A stretch of DNA of 64,000 nt from DSVQ01 sp964484765 (lineage in GTDB: Bacteria > Planctomycetota > Planctomycetia > Planctomycetales > Planctomycetaceae): NCBI GenBank assembly GCA_964484765.1, contig CAZAGI010000023.1:1-64000 (forward strand), read 5' to 3'. Of the stretch, positions 34,630 through 44,273 are shown piece by piece. Positions within the stretch are counted from its first letter, which is position 1; each line of letters opens with the position of its first letter. Position numbers and translations under genes: made by a program. The notes beneath the pieces are model-generated. The model was not told where the DNA came from, did no database searches, and saw only the letters and a program-made list of their open reading frames with translations.

Positions 34630-36771
34630 TCACCTCGGTAGCGTGCGAACATCCTCCGCGTTCCAGCGGGGGTGTTGGCTCCGGGCGCAGCGGAATCCGA
34701 TCGCGAGTGAGACCACCATCGCGCTTTCCCCGGATCGGAAACGGGGTCCGTCACGATCGCGGTCGGCGAACAGGTCCGGATTGGTTGTTCCGCCACGAAT
34801 GGCAACGGAGCGGCCGGTACCCAACATTCCCGGCGGTTGACCGGCGAGCGCATTACCAGGATACGGCGCGAAGCGCGAATCGACGAATTCCGGCAGATTC
34901 GAGAACAACCCGTACACCGGCGGCTGCGTCGGCGTGCGATCGATGGCTGGCTCACCCGCGGGCTGTGGGCGCCAGAGATCGACGGCCAACGGTTGATTGC
35001 CCCACGGGAATCGCTGCTTACCTCCTAAAGTCGCCGCGAATTCGTATTCCCATTCCGTCGGCAACCGTTTGCCTTGAAGCTCGGCGTATTTCACCGCTTC
35101 ATCGAAGAACAATCCCGCCGCCACAAAGTCTACCTGGGGGACATCCTTGCGAGTCAGTGTCGCCATCGGTAGCAGGCCGTGATTCGACGTGAAGAATTCC
35201 CCGTAGGTGACTTCACGCACATCCAGAAAGAAGGGCCGCACATGGCGTTCATGGACCGGGATCATGGGCGCGTTGGCAATCCCCACCTCAAACTTCTCCG
35301 CCCCATCGAAGAATGCCATGTTCGGTGACGCATCGGCGGGCGGGATCTTGATCTTCGGGAGTTCGGCGCGGCCGTTGTCGTTGTCCCATGACCGATGAGG
35401 ATAAAACGCTTCCGGCAACAGATGAACCGCTTCCGGGACGAGTCGATAGACTTCGTGGAACCGGCCGTCACCCAGGTCCGCGATGACCAGGTATTCGCCG
35501 GGCAGGAGGTCGAGTTCCACGGGGCTAACAGTCTTGGCTTCGGTCCGTTGTTCAGGGAGCGGTTCCCCAGTGACTTTGTCGAGTTTGTAGAAACAGATGC
35601 GCGCTCCCTCCGGCTCAGTCCTCAAGCGAATGGGCAGCGGTTTCGTGATCGTGACCAGCGACCCCGCTGGTGCCAGGGGACTGGATGGCCGCTGGGAAAC
35701 CGCCAGGGCCAATGCGGCGAGCGAGCTGAAAACGGCAACCAAGGCGCACGCGGTCACCAGCCGGTTTCGGCGGATGTGATGCCACGTGCGCTCCAGAGAA
35801 CTCACACGTCGGGCTTGAATCGGTTCCCCATTACAGAACCGTTGCAGGTCGTCGGCCATTTCCTGCGCGGTGGCGTACCGGCGCTCGGGCAACTTGGAAA
35901 GTGCCTTCATACAGATCGTTTCCGCATCGCGCGGAATCTCGCGATTCAATGTCCTCGGCGAACGCGGATCCTGACTTTGAATCTGATGCAACAACAACGT
36001 CGACGAACCGTCGAACGGGCGCTGTCCGGTCAGCAGTTCATAAAAAATGACGCCGAGCGAATAGACATCCGAGCGACGATCGGAATGCTGGCTATCGCCG
36101 CGGGCCTGTTCCGGCGACATATACGCCGGCGTGCCGAGAATTTGCCCGCTGACGGTCAACGTGACTTCCGCATTTTCCTGCTTGGCCAGCCCAAAATCGG
36201 ACACATGTGGTTCACCGTTGGCGTCGACGAGAATATTGCTCGGCTTCAAATCCCGGTGAATGATGCCCGCCTCGTGGGCATGATGCACGGCCCGGCAGAC
36301 CACGGCGATAAACTCCGCCGCCGCCGCCGGAGAATAGCGGTGCGCCGTTAACCGTTCGCGAAGTGTGACCCCGTCGATGAACTGGCTGGCGATGTAAATC
36401 GAGTCGCGGTCTTCACCAACTTCGAAGACATGTACGATGTGCGGATGATCGAGCGACGCGGCGGCCCGCGCTTCGCGCAAGAACATTTCTTTCCGACTGT
36501 CGTCCAGTTCATCGGACCGCGGAATTTTGACGGCAACGATGCGGTTGAGCCGCGTGTCTCGCGCCCGCCAGACGCTGCCGAACTGGCCGATGCCCACCCG
36601 CTCCAGCAGATCGAAATGACCAATCCAGTCGGTCACCGTGGAGTGAAAAGTCACCGTGATATCGTGCAGGGGGAACTGGCTGCCGCACGACGGACAGGCG
36701 GTTACTTCATCGGCTCCAACGGCGTCGACGACATTCAGCATGCTCAGACAGTGGGGACATCGGACGCGCAT
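34630..36771 (-). CDS. Serine/threonine kinase fused to formylglycine-generating-enzyme-like domain
   Basis: A 713-residue protein in four parts. An N-terminal zinc ribbon has Cys5, Cys8, Cys26 and Cys29 (RCPHC and CPSCG). A Hanks kinase follows: G-loop RVGIGQFGSVWRA, Lys82, HRDLKPSNILV at 172-182 and DFG at 192-194. A single membrane helix lies near residue 350 (LVTACALVAVFSSLAALALA). The extracytoplasmic C-terminus ends in a SUMF1/FGE-like domain (about 500-713: FFLDVREVTYGEFF, LPTEWEYEFAATLG, FPWGNQPLAVD). The kinase is predicted to sense through the exported FGE domain. Start ATG 36771 removes a non-conserved extension. It is divergent from blaI. Confidence 0.9.
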   Translation of the reverse strand: MRVRCPHCLSMLNVVDAVGADEVTACPSCGSQFPLHDITVTFHSTVTDWIGHFDLLERVGIGQFGSVWRARDTRLNRIVAVKIPRSDELDDSRKEMFLREARAAASLDHPHIVHVFEVGEDRDSIYIASQFIDGVTLRERLTAHRYSPAAAAEFIAVVCRAVHHAHEAGIIHRDLKPSNILVDANGEPHVSDFGLAKQENAEVTLTVSGQILGTPAYMSPEQARGDSQHSDRRSDVYSLGVIFYELLTGQRPFDGSSTLLLHQIQSQDPRSPRTLNREIPRDAETICMKALSKLPERRYATAQEMADDLQRFCNGEPIQARRVSSLERTWHHIRRNRLVTACALVAVFSSLAALALAVSQRPSSPLAPAGSLVTITKPLPIRLRTEPEGARICFYKLDKVTGEPLPEQRTEAKTVSPVELDLLPGEYLVIADLGDGRFHEVYRLVPEAVHLLPEAFYPHRSWDNDNGRAELPKIKIPPADASPNMAFFDGAEKFEVGIANAPMIPVHERHVRPFFLDVREVTYGEFFTSNHGLLPMATLTRKDVPQVDFVAAGLFFDEAVKYAELQGKRLPTEWEYEFAATLGGKQRFPWGNQPLAVDLWRPQPAGEPAIDRTPTQPPVYGLFSNLPEFVDSRFAPYPGNALAGQPPGMLGTGRSVAIRGGTTNPDLFADRDRDGPRFRSGESAMVVSLAIGFRCARSQHPRWNAEDVRTLPR

Positions 36772-36970
36772 GATGGCGTTCCATCCACGACAACGAGACG
36801 GGAAAAGCGATGTACGCAGTATATCATTCGCGGCGGCCGTCAAGACTCCGGAATGACAGTCGTGCTCTTACGGAAGATAAAAACACGGGGAAAGCGCTGT
36901 GGCTTCACTTCTTGGGCGGTCCCCCCGCGCGATGGCCGAATCGACAGAATTCTGCTATTCCCCCTTGTCA

Positions 36971-37015
36971 TAGCGAAAGGTTTCGCTACACTGTTTCTAG
37001 CGAAACCTTTCGCTA
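36971..37015. promoter_or_regulatory. Two palindromic BlaI-type operators
   Basis: TAGCGAAAGGTTTCGCTA (36971-36988) and TAGCGAAACCTTTCGCTA (36998-37015) are both TAGCGAAA-N2-TTTCGCTA palindromes, and each is the reverse complement of the other. Their centres are 27 bp apart, and the second lies 33 bp before the blaI start. This fits paired BlaI/MecI dimer sites over the promoter. Confidence 0.88.
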
Positions 37016-37048
37016 AGACATTTCGCCTGCATTGCGAAGGAAATCATC

Positions 37049-37435
37049 GTGCGGGAACTGGGATCATCGCAGCCGACCGCCGTCGAGCTGGAAATTTTGC
37101 GGATCTTGTGGGACCTCGAGCCTTGCCCGGTGCGTGACATTCACGCCCGCCTCACGGAAGCCAAAGGGACCAACTACTCCACCACCGTGAAAATGCTCGC
37201 CGTGATGTTGCAGAAGGGGTTGGTCACCCGCAACGAGAACGTCACGCCGCATCTCTACAAGGCCGCGTTGTCACGGCACAAAGCCGGCAAGAAATTCCTG
37301 TCGGACTTGATCGAAAAAGTCTACGACGGTTCGGCGATGAGCCTCGTGCTGCAGGCTCTTTCCAGCGGGAAAGCTTCCCCTCAGGAAATTGAAGAAGCGC
37401 GCAAGCTGCTCGATCAGATGGAGGGCAAGTCATGA
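37049..37435 (+). CDS. BlaI/MecI/CopY-family repressor
   Basis: A 128-residue winged-helix repressor. Typical features are AVELEILRILWDLEPCPVRD, the recognition helix in GTNYSTTVKMLAVMLQKGLV, and VTPHLYKAALSRHKAGKKFL with the dimerising C-terminal helices. In BlaI/MecI systems the repressor is cleaved or released through the membrane peptidase BlaR1. Here the next gene, overlapping by ATGA, is such an M56 protein. Two matched palindromic operators lie in the 80 bp before its GTG start. GTG 37049 has GAAGGAAA upstream. Confidence 0.95.
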   Translation: MRELGSSQPTAVELEILRILWDLEPCPVRDIHARLTEAKGTNYSTTVKMLAVMLQKGLVTRNENVTPHLYKAALSRHKAGKKFLSDLIEKVYDGSAMSLVLQALSSGKASPQEIEEARKLLDQMEGKS

Positions 37436-40400
37436 ACGGGAACGCCTTCGTCGAACAACTGGGTTGGGTGCTGGTTCATTCGTTGTGGCAATTCGCAACG
37501 ATCGCCCTATCGGGCGGTGTCAGCGCGGGGATGTTCCGTCAAGCGGCGTCCTCCGTGCGGTATGCCGTGTGGGTCGTGGCATTGGGCTTGTCGGTGGCTG
37601 TTCCCGTGGCGACATGGTTCGTGCTACCGGTCGAAGCACCGGCAGCCGACACGGTCGTGACACAGACCGACGATGCAGCGGTCCCGCCGCGCCCGCTGGA
37701 ACCGGTTATCGGAGCACCCTCGCTGCCGCTCGACATTTCTCTTGCGGCGGAGGGGACATCGGAACCAACAGAGACGCCCGGTCAATCCGTGATGGCTTCT
37801 GCACCCTTGGTGGAAGCCGCGCCAGTGTTGACGTGGTCAGAACGGATCACCGCCCTGTTGCATCCGTGGATGACGTGGATCGTCGCGGGATGGTGCGTCG
37901 GGGTCGTGCTGTGTTCGCTGCGGCCGTTGCTGGGTTGGCACACATTGTGGCGGTTGCGAACCATCGGCGTCGCCCCGGTGTCGGACGACCTTCACGCGGC
38001 ACTCCGGCGCGTGTCCGAGCGGCTGCGGCTGAGTCAAACCGTGCAGGTGTGGCAATCGACGTTGGCCCAGGTGCCGGTCGTGGTCGGATACTTGCGCCCA
38101 GTGATTCTGTTGCCGGTAAGTCTGCTCACGAACATGCCCCCCGCGCAGCTGGAAGCGATCCTCGCGCACGAACTGGCCCACATTCGCCGGCATGATTTCG
38201 TCGTCAATCTGCTGCAGACACTAGTGGAAACACTCTTTTTCTATCACCCCGCGGTCTGGTGGTTGTCGCGGCAAATCCGGGTCGAGCGCGAACATTGCTG
38301 CGATGATCTCGCCGTCGCCGCCCTGGGCAACCGCATGGAATACGGCCGCGCGTTACTCGCCATCGAAGAACTCCGCGGCGAACGCACGCTGCTCGCGCTC
38401 GGCGTGCATGACGGTTCGCTGCTGTCGCGCATTCGGCGGATTGCCGGATTCCATACGGAGAGAACAGAGTCATCGCCTTGGCTCGGAATCATCTTGTTGA
38501 CTTGCCTGATCGGCATCGTCACATCAGTCAGCGTGCTGGGATGGACAGCGCCCGCCGAGAACGACCCGGATCCGGTTGCAGAAGCGGCAATCGCGGACAA
38601 AAACGAAACTGAAAAAGCGACGACACCATCGAAACCCACGCTCGCAGAATGGTCCGATGGCAAGTCCCTCGAATTCGTCGGCCTCACGAAAAACACGGCC
38701 CCGGCAAACGACGGCTGGCAGCCGAGCGGGTTACCCATTGACGATGTCGGGTACTGGAAATCAACGATCACGTTGCACAACAAGCATTCCATTTCGGGGT
38801 ATGCGGAGAACGGACCCCATCCCGAACCAGATGCCAACGCGATTGATTTCCTGTTTCGTTTTCGCGGGTTGAAAGCGCAGCCGTCAATCACATTCGACTT
38901 ACCCACGCAAACCACATCCTTCCACAACGATCCCGTTCAGGATCCCTACCAATTACGGGTGGCGGCCCGTCGCCGCGAACCACTGCCCGAGGGTGCGAAA
39001 TGGACGCTGCCCGATGGTGTCGTGCGTGTCGGCGTCACCGATGAACCGTGGGGGCGCTGGGTGAAAATCAGCCCGGAAGGCCTAGTTCTGGACCCGATTC
39101 AACCGGACGAACGGCATGCGTCCACGTACAAACTCATCCAAGTCATCGGCAGCAAACAGAACGAACGCATCTCGACCGGCTCGGCGATTCTGTTCAAAGA
39201 ACCCGCCGACAACAAAGACCCCGGCAATCCCGACCATCGATACGCCTGGGAATACCGGGCGATCGACAATGAAGGCCAGGAACACTGGGCCATCAAGTGG
39301 GAAGGAAACAACGACGAATCGCAGTACGGCCTGGCCCAACCGTTGCCCGCCGGCAAAACCTTGTCGCACTACGAATACCGCGTGCGGCCGTATCGCCACT
39401 GGGTGACATTCGAAAACGTCTCGCTGCAACCCGGACCGCAGACGGAGGTGAAAGCGACGGCAAGCTCATTACCGGCCGCGCCAACACACATCCGTGTGTT
39501 GAACGCGCTCGGCAAACCGGCCACGTTCAATACGATTTCATTGGCACACGTCGGGTTTCCACAGAAGCCGATGCCGAAGTGGGTCGGGTGGCGGAACAAG
39601 CACGGATTGGTGCCTCTGGACGGGTTGCCTTTCGGCACACACTGGATCGTCGCCGCCGCGGAATTTGAGCAACGCTCGATCTTTTCGCTGACCTATCCCC
39701 GTGGTGAGCAGGAAATCGAATGGCGGCTGCGGAACAGTGAAGCGTGGACCCAGCGCGACCTGGAATTTAAGACCCGCTTCGAACCGGATGAGAAAACTGG
39801 TGGTGAGATTGTCATCACCATCAAGAACAAATTCGACCAGCCGTTGAAACTCACCGAGGCCGACTTCAGCCTGCATGTCGGCGAGCGGACGATGCACCGT
39901 GTCATGACGCCGCAATGGGTGGATGGAAAATTCACAACGGTCGAAATCGCCGCTGGTGAATCAGGCGAGGTACGACTGAACTGGAATGACTGGGTTCGCA
40001 AGGGGTTCTGGGCGACGCGTGAAAGCGAGACGATTTCCGAACCCACCCTGCCGCCCAACGAACCCGGCCGCATCTACGTCCGTGTCTGCCTCGGCAACAG
40101 CGGGGCATTGCCGATCGCCGTGACGGACCCGGCGGTGATCCTTGCGGGAGCGCCAGAACCGCTGTTGACGTTGATCGCCGGTGAGAGACGCCGTTTTCAG
40201 TCGCCACTGCGAATTCGGACGACGCAGCACTTCTCGACGCGTTCAGCGACCCTGTTCAATGAAGACCCGCAAACGGTGATCGTGACCGGACAATCCGCGG
40301 GCTTCACCGTATTGTCTTTGGAGAATGAACACGGGGAATGGTACCACGCCCCGATCGAAGTGATCGAAGGGACTCCGCCGAAATATGCGGAGCGCGTCCC

Positions 40401-42327
40401 GGTCACATTCACCTCAACAACCGCCCCCAGTCGAACCATCGCGACGGTACCGCAAGAAAAAATCACCGTACCGGTGTTCCGCAGTGTCTCTCATTCTCTT
40501 GAATTCCCTGATCCCGTGGTACGCGTCGAAGGTTTGGATGACAAGTTGATTCAGTGGATTCCTTTTGGGAACAAACTCAGCTTACTGGGCCTGGCAGCCG
40601 GAAAAACGGCATTCGTCGTGAAAACCAAGCACGTCGACGACGAAACCACCCAATCCTGGCAGGTCGAAGTGCAGGTCGAACAACTCACGCGCGACCGTTT
40701 GCAAGAATGGATGCGCCACCTGAGGGCTGAGAAGCCGCCCGTGGCACCTCGACCATCAGATTTGGCAAAGACGACGGCACGCATCAACGAACAATTGACG
40801 GCGATTGCGAACCGATTCATCGAGGCGCTGAAAAAACGACAACTTGCGTTCCTCACAGAAGCCCATTTCCGTGCGTTGCATCGCGAATTGCTTCAGGAGT
40901 TGGCAACACATATCACTGCCACACGGGACCGAAGACAGATCGAACGGACGCTCTACGCGATCGACGACCACCTCGGCGACGTGCATCTCCAGCCCTTTGC
41001 AACGGCCGAGAACTTTATGAAGGACTTCGAGACTTTGAAGTGTCATCTCTGGATGGCCATGGATCGCGATGAGTTAACGCCCGTCCTGCAGCAGCGGCTG
41101 GAAGAACAGCGTCAATGGTATCGCGATTTTGCCAAGACCCTGCCGGATACCACCAACGGTCAGACAGGCACGTACACGATGCGCGACGGCAGCCGCGCGG
41201 ACATGACGAACCGGGAATTCCGTGCGCTGCAGTTAGAGACGCTCTTTTCGGACCCGCTCGTTCCCGACTTTGCCTGGCCATTGACTGAGCAGCAATTTGC
41301 CGAGGCACAACTGCAGATTCGCCGTCCTGAATGGCTCGTGGTTAAGGAGCCAAAACTGGAATTCATGACGAACATCGTCTTCCATGCCGTCGCGGAGCAA
41401 CAGATGAAACGTGTCGCTCAGCGCTGGCCGATTCCAAATGAAATGGCCGTGTGGGACGGCTTCGGAAAGAACCGCTGGCGCTGGGACGCGGTGAAGGCTG
41501 ACCGCACGCTGGCATCGCTTGTCGACAATGCCCAGCGACAAACCAGCCAACAGCAAGGCTTGCTCCGGGGCCGCTTCGTTTATGACGGCGTGCCACCGAC
41601 GCCGCGGGATTTGCACCCGGACTTGTCGAAGCTCGACAAGAATTCGGAACTCCCGCGCGATCGTGACGGCCGCGTCAATGGTACGGCAATGTGGTACATG
41701 GACTTCTTGAAGGCCGACATCCGCCCGAAGACGGACGATCCCTCGCTGCTCGTCGACAAAGACGGCGGCATTGCCAACCTCGTGCTCTGGGTCACCAGCA
41801 AGAACATTCCTTGGGCACCGAAAGACAATTTAGAATTGCCGGCCAAGATCTACGTGAAAGACGGCAACTTCACACCCCGAATCCGCTTATTGACCATCGG
41901 CCGGCCGCTGCTGGTCGAGAACGCCGACCCGGTGTCTTTCACGTTCGCCACCACGTTTCGCCAGAACAGTGACGTCAATGCATTGCTGCCCCCGGCCGCG
42001 GACAAGAAGCCGTTCCGTGTGACGCTGGGGCAAGCCGAACCGTTTCCCGCGTCGTACCGCTCGAACGTCGCCACGTGGGCCACCGGGTTCGTTTTTGTGC
42101 ACGACAACTGTTACGTCGCGATCAGCCAACCCGATGGCACCTTCACCCTGCCCGACCTGCCGCCAGGAGAATGGGAGTTCCGCGTCTGGCACGAACGCCG
42201 CGGGTATCTCGCCCATTGGCCGAAGGGGGTTTTCACCAGGAAGATTGAACCTGGCGACAACGACCTCGGAGAGATCCGATTGAAGCCGGAGTTGTTCGTC
42301 GAGCGCGAATCACTCTCAACGAGATGA
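37432..42327 (+). CDS. Giant BlaR1/MecR1-like M56 peptidase sensor with long extracytoplasmic tail
   Basis: A 1631-residue membrane protein, against about 600 residues for classic BlaR1. The N-terminal 375 residues are an M56 module: several helices, zinc motif HELAH at 246-250, and the third ligand region VEREHCCDDLAV near 286. After a last helix (WLGIILLTCLIGIVTSVSVL, about 353-372) comes an exported region of over 1200 residues with several beta-domain stretches. Near residues 1380-1570 it reads like a planctomycete cupredoxin-like domain (LLRGRFVYDGVPPTP, GGIANLVLWV), where the usual Cys-x-x-His-x-Trp copper site is replaced by SNVATW. It ends in a carboxypeptidase-regulatory-like fold (GTFTLPDLPPGEWEFRVW). 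ATGA overlap couples it to blaI. Confidence 0.88.
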   Translation: MNGNAFVEQLGWVLVHSLWQFATIALSGGVSAGMFRQAASSVRYAVWVVALGLSVAVPVATWFVLPVEAPAADTVVTQTDDAAVPPRPLEPVIGAPSLPLDISLAAEGTSEPTETPGQSVMASAPLVEAAPVLTWSERITALLHPWMTWIVAGWCVGVVLCSLRPLLGWHTLWRLRTIGVAPVSDDLHAALRRVSERLRLSQTVQVWQSTLAQVPVVVGYLRPVILLPVSLLTNMPPAQLEAILAHELAHIRRHDFVVNLLQTLVETLFFYHPAVWWLSRQIRVEREHCCDDLAVAALGNRMEYGRALLAIEELRGERTLLALGVHDGSLLSRIRRIAGFHTERTESSPWLGIILLTCLIGIVTSVSVLGWTAPAENDPDPVAEAAIADKNETEKATTPSKPTLAEWSDGKSLEFVGLTKNTAPANDGWQPSGLPIDDVGYWKSTITLHNKHSISGYAENGPHPEPDANAIDFLFRFRGLKAQPSITFDLPTQTTSFHNDPVQDPYQLRVAARRREPLPEGAKWTLPDGVVRVGVTDEPWGRWVKISPEGLVLDPIQPDERHASTYKLIQVIGSKQNERISTGSAILFKEPADNKDPGNPDHRYAWEYRAIDNEGQEHWAIKWEGNNDESQYGLAQPLPAGKTLSHYEYRVRPYRHWVTFENVSLQPGPQTEVKATASSLPAAPTHIRVLNALGKPATFNTISLAHVGFPQKPMPKWVGWRNKHGLVPLDGLPFGTHWIVAAAEFEQRSIFSLTYPRGEQEIEWRLRNSEAWTQRDLEFKTRFEPDEKTGGEIVITIKNKFDQPLKLTEADFSLHVGERTMHRVMTPQWVDGKFTTVEIAAGESGEVRLNWNDWVRKGFWATRESETISEPTLPPNEPGRIYVRVCLGNSGALPIAVTDPAVILAGAPEPLLTLIAGERRRFQSPLRIRTTQHFSTRSATLFNEDPQTVIVTGQSAGFTVLSLENEHGEWYHAPIEVIEGTPPKYAERVPVTFTSTTAPSRTIATVPQEKITVPVFRSVSHSLEFPDPVVRVEGLDDKLIQWIPFGNKLSLLGLAAGKTAFVVKTKHVDDETTQSWQVEVQVEQLTRDRLQEWMRHLRAEKPPVAPRPSDLAKTTARINEQLTAIANRFIEALKKRQLAFLTEAHFRALHRELLQELATHITATRDRRQIERTLYAIDDHLGDVHLQPFATAENFMKDFETLKCHLWMAMDRDELTPVLQQRLEEQRQWYRDFAKTLPDTTNGQTGTYTMRDGSRADMTNREFRALQLETLFSDPLVPDFAWPLTEQQFAEAQLQIRRPEWLVVKEPKLEFMTNIVFHAVAEQQMKRVAQRWPIPNEMAVWDGFGKNRWRWDAVKADRTLASLVDNAQRQTSQQQGLLRGRFVYDGVPPTPRDLHPDLSKLDKNSELPRDRDGRVNGTAMWYMDFLKADIRPKTDDPSLLVDKDGGIANLVLWVTSKNIPWAPKDNLELPAKIYVKDGNFTPRIRLLTIGRPLLVENADPVSFTFATTFRQNSDVNALLPPAADKKPFRVTLGQAEPFPASYRSNVATWATGFVFVHDNCYVAISQPDGTFTLPDLPPGEWEFRVWHERRGYLAHWPKGVFTRKIEPGDNDLGEIRLKPELFVERESLSTR

Positions 42328-42402
42328 GTTTGCGTCCGCTCGCATTTCCCGTGCGAAATGAGTGAAATCGTGAGGCGGTTTCATCTTCACGGGGATCTCA
42401 CC

Positions 42403-44034
42403 ATGTGCTGGCTGATGGGTTTGTTGATTCTTGGCTCCGGTCTCACGCCGGCTTTCGCGGCTGATCCGCTGCCGGTGAAAGTGTTCATTCTCGCCGGCCA
42501 ATCCAACATGGAAGGCCAGGCCGTCGTTGATCTTGAGGGCCGGGACTACAACGATGGCAAAGGGACGCTCGCCACCCTGCTGCAGGACCCGGCACTCGCG
42601 CCGCGGCTGCGACATCTGCGCAACGCCGATGGCACCTGGGTTGTGCGCGACGATGTCTGGTGCTGGTATCGGCGCGAACACGGGCCGTTGCTCGCCGGGC
42701 CGTTGGGTCTCGGTTTCAGCGTCTACGGCGACCAGCATCATTTCGGACCGGAACTGCAGTTCGGTCACGTTCTCGGCAACCATTTCGAGAACCCCGTGCT
42801 GCTCGTCAAGACGGCATGGGGCGGCAAGAGTTTGTACAAAGATTTTCGTCCGCCGTCGTCCGGCGATACCGTTGGTCCGTATTACATAAAAATGATCGAA
42901 CAAGTGCGCGATATCCTTGCCAATATGAAGCGTGACTTCCCGAAGTTCGACGGCCGGGGCTATGAACTCGCCGGATTCGTGTGGTACCACGGATGGAATG
43001 ACGGCGTCGAACCCCACGTGGCTGTGCCGGAGTATCGAGAGAACCTGATTCACCTCATCCGCGATGTTCGCAAAGACCTGCAGGCACCGCAATTGCCCGT
43101 GATTGTCGGCGAGCTGACGGGCCCGTGGTATGACGCTCCGCGAGAATGGACCGAACTCCGCATCGCCCAGCGAAAGGCCACCGAGCGTCGGGAATTCCGT
43201 GGCACGGTGAAATTTGTGGAGACGCGTCAGTTCGTCCGCAAGCCGGAAGTCTCGCCGAATCCCGGGCATGGGCATCATGAGTTTGGAAATGCAGAAACCT
43301 ACTTTCTGGTTGGCGACGCTCTCGGCAAGGGAATGATCGCACTGCTGACATCGGCCCCGGAAGGCGAACCCGTCGAAACAGAGGCGTTACCACAGCCAAC
43401 ATCGCGGTCGATGCAGCAACTCGAAGGCTGGACCATCCGCGTCGATGACCGGTTGCTCGGAGACGCTCCGGACGCCGCTCTGGGACAACGGGCGCTGAAA
43501 TTTCTGGAAGCCAAGCTCGTCGAGATTAAGGCTGTGGTGCCCCCGGGGAAACTCGCCGGGCTGCAGAAGGTGGCCATTGTGCTCGATCTGAATTGCGGCA
43601 AACTCGGATCGATGCAATACCACCCCGGCGCTGAATGGCTGAAAGAAAACGGCTACCCCGAGGACCTCGTCAAGTGCGTGCATCTGCCGCGGGCGGCCGA
43701 TGTCGTCACGAAGCGGAATATCAACGAGCAGCCGTGGGTGATCCTGCACGAACTGGCTCACGCCTTCCACGACCAGCAACTCGGGTTCGATCACGCCGAG
43801 ATCAAATTGGCGCAAGAAGCCTACAAAGCCAGCGGCCGCGGCAACGCCACGTTGCTGTACAATGGTAAAAAAGTGAAGCACTACGCGCTCACGAACCAGA
43901 TGGAGTTCTTTGCGGAAATGACCGAATCGTATTTTGGCGTGAACGATTTCTATCCGTTCAACCGCGCGGAGTTGATGGAAGCGGAACCGGAGATCTACAA
44001 GCTGTTACACGCCATCTGGTCGGATGAAAAGTAG
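42403..44034 (+). CDS. Exported SASA-type acetylesterase fused to zinc metallopeptidase
   Basis: A 543-residue exported two-domain protein. The signal peptide is MCWLMGLLILGSGLTPAFAA. The N-terminal half is a carbohydrate esterase of the sialate O-acetylesterase (SASA) type: nucleophile Ser34 in ILAGQSNMEGQ, FVWYHGWNDGVE in the middle, and the His region NPGHGHHEFGNAETY near residue 285. The C-terminal half (about 340-543) is a metallopeptidase with HELAHAFHDQ at 449-458 and MEFFAEMTESYFGVNDFYPF after it, as in anthrax-lethal-factor-like (ATLF) peptidases. The two activities on one chain suggest attack on a glycoprotein or acetylated glycan. It starts 75 bp after the BlaR1-like gene. Confidence 0.85.
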   Translation: MCWLMGLLILGSGLTPAFAADPLPVKVFILAGQSNMEGQAVVDLEGRDYNDGKGTLATLLQDPALAPRLRHLRNADGTWVVRDDVWCWYRREHGPLLAGPLGLGFSVYGDQHHFGPELQFGHVLGNHFENPVLLVKTAWGGKSLYKDFRPPSSGDTVGPYYIKMIEQVRDILANMKRDFPKFDGRGYELAGFVWYHGWNDGVEPHVAVPEYRENLIHLIRDVRKDLQAPQLPVIVGELTGPWYDAPREWTELRIAQRKATERREFRGTVKFVETRQFVRKPEVSPNPGHGHHEFGNAETYFLVGDALGKGMIALLTSAPEGEPVETEALPQPTSRSMQQLEGWTIRVDDRLLGDAPDAALGQRALKFLEAKLVEIKAVVPPGKLAGLQKVAIVLDLNCGKLGSMQYHPGAEWLKENGYPEDLVKCVHLPRAADVVTKRNINEQPWVILHELAHAFHDQQLGFDHAEIKLAQEAYKASGRGNATLLYNGKKVKHYALTNQMEFFAEMTESYFGVNDFYPFNRAELMEAEPEIYKLLHAIWSDEK

Positions 44035-44161
44035 CCCAGTCGCTCCACGGCAGGGTCGCCGCTGGGGAAAAGGGTGCCGTGCGCGCGGTGTGTCCCATCG
44101 TGCTGTGCGATCTCGGCATGAAGGAATCGTCGGTGACGTCATCCACGCGATCCTTGCGGAT

Positions 44162-44192
44162 GGCTTTCCTGTCGCGGAGCGACAGGGCTACG
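44162..44192. repeat. 31-bp dispersed repeat, copy 2
   Basis: Identical to 26474-26504 over 31 bp, in the same orientation. It lies in the 239-bp gap between the esterase-peptidase and the permease genes. Confidence 0.9.
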
Positions 44193-44273
44193 TGGCACGC
44201 TGTCGTCGCGCCTGCTAGAACTGTAGGAGACAAATTCTCCGGTTCAAGATCCGCGCGGAAATGAAAGACGGCG

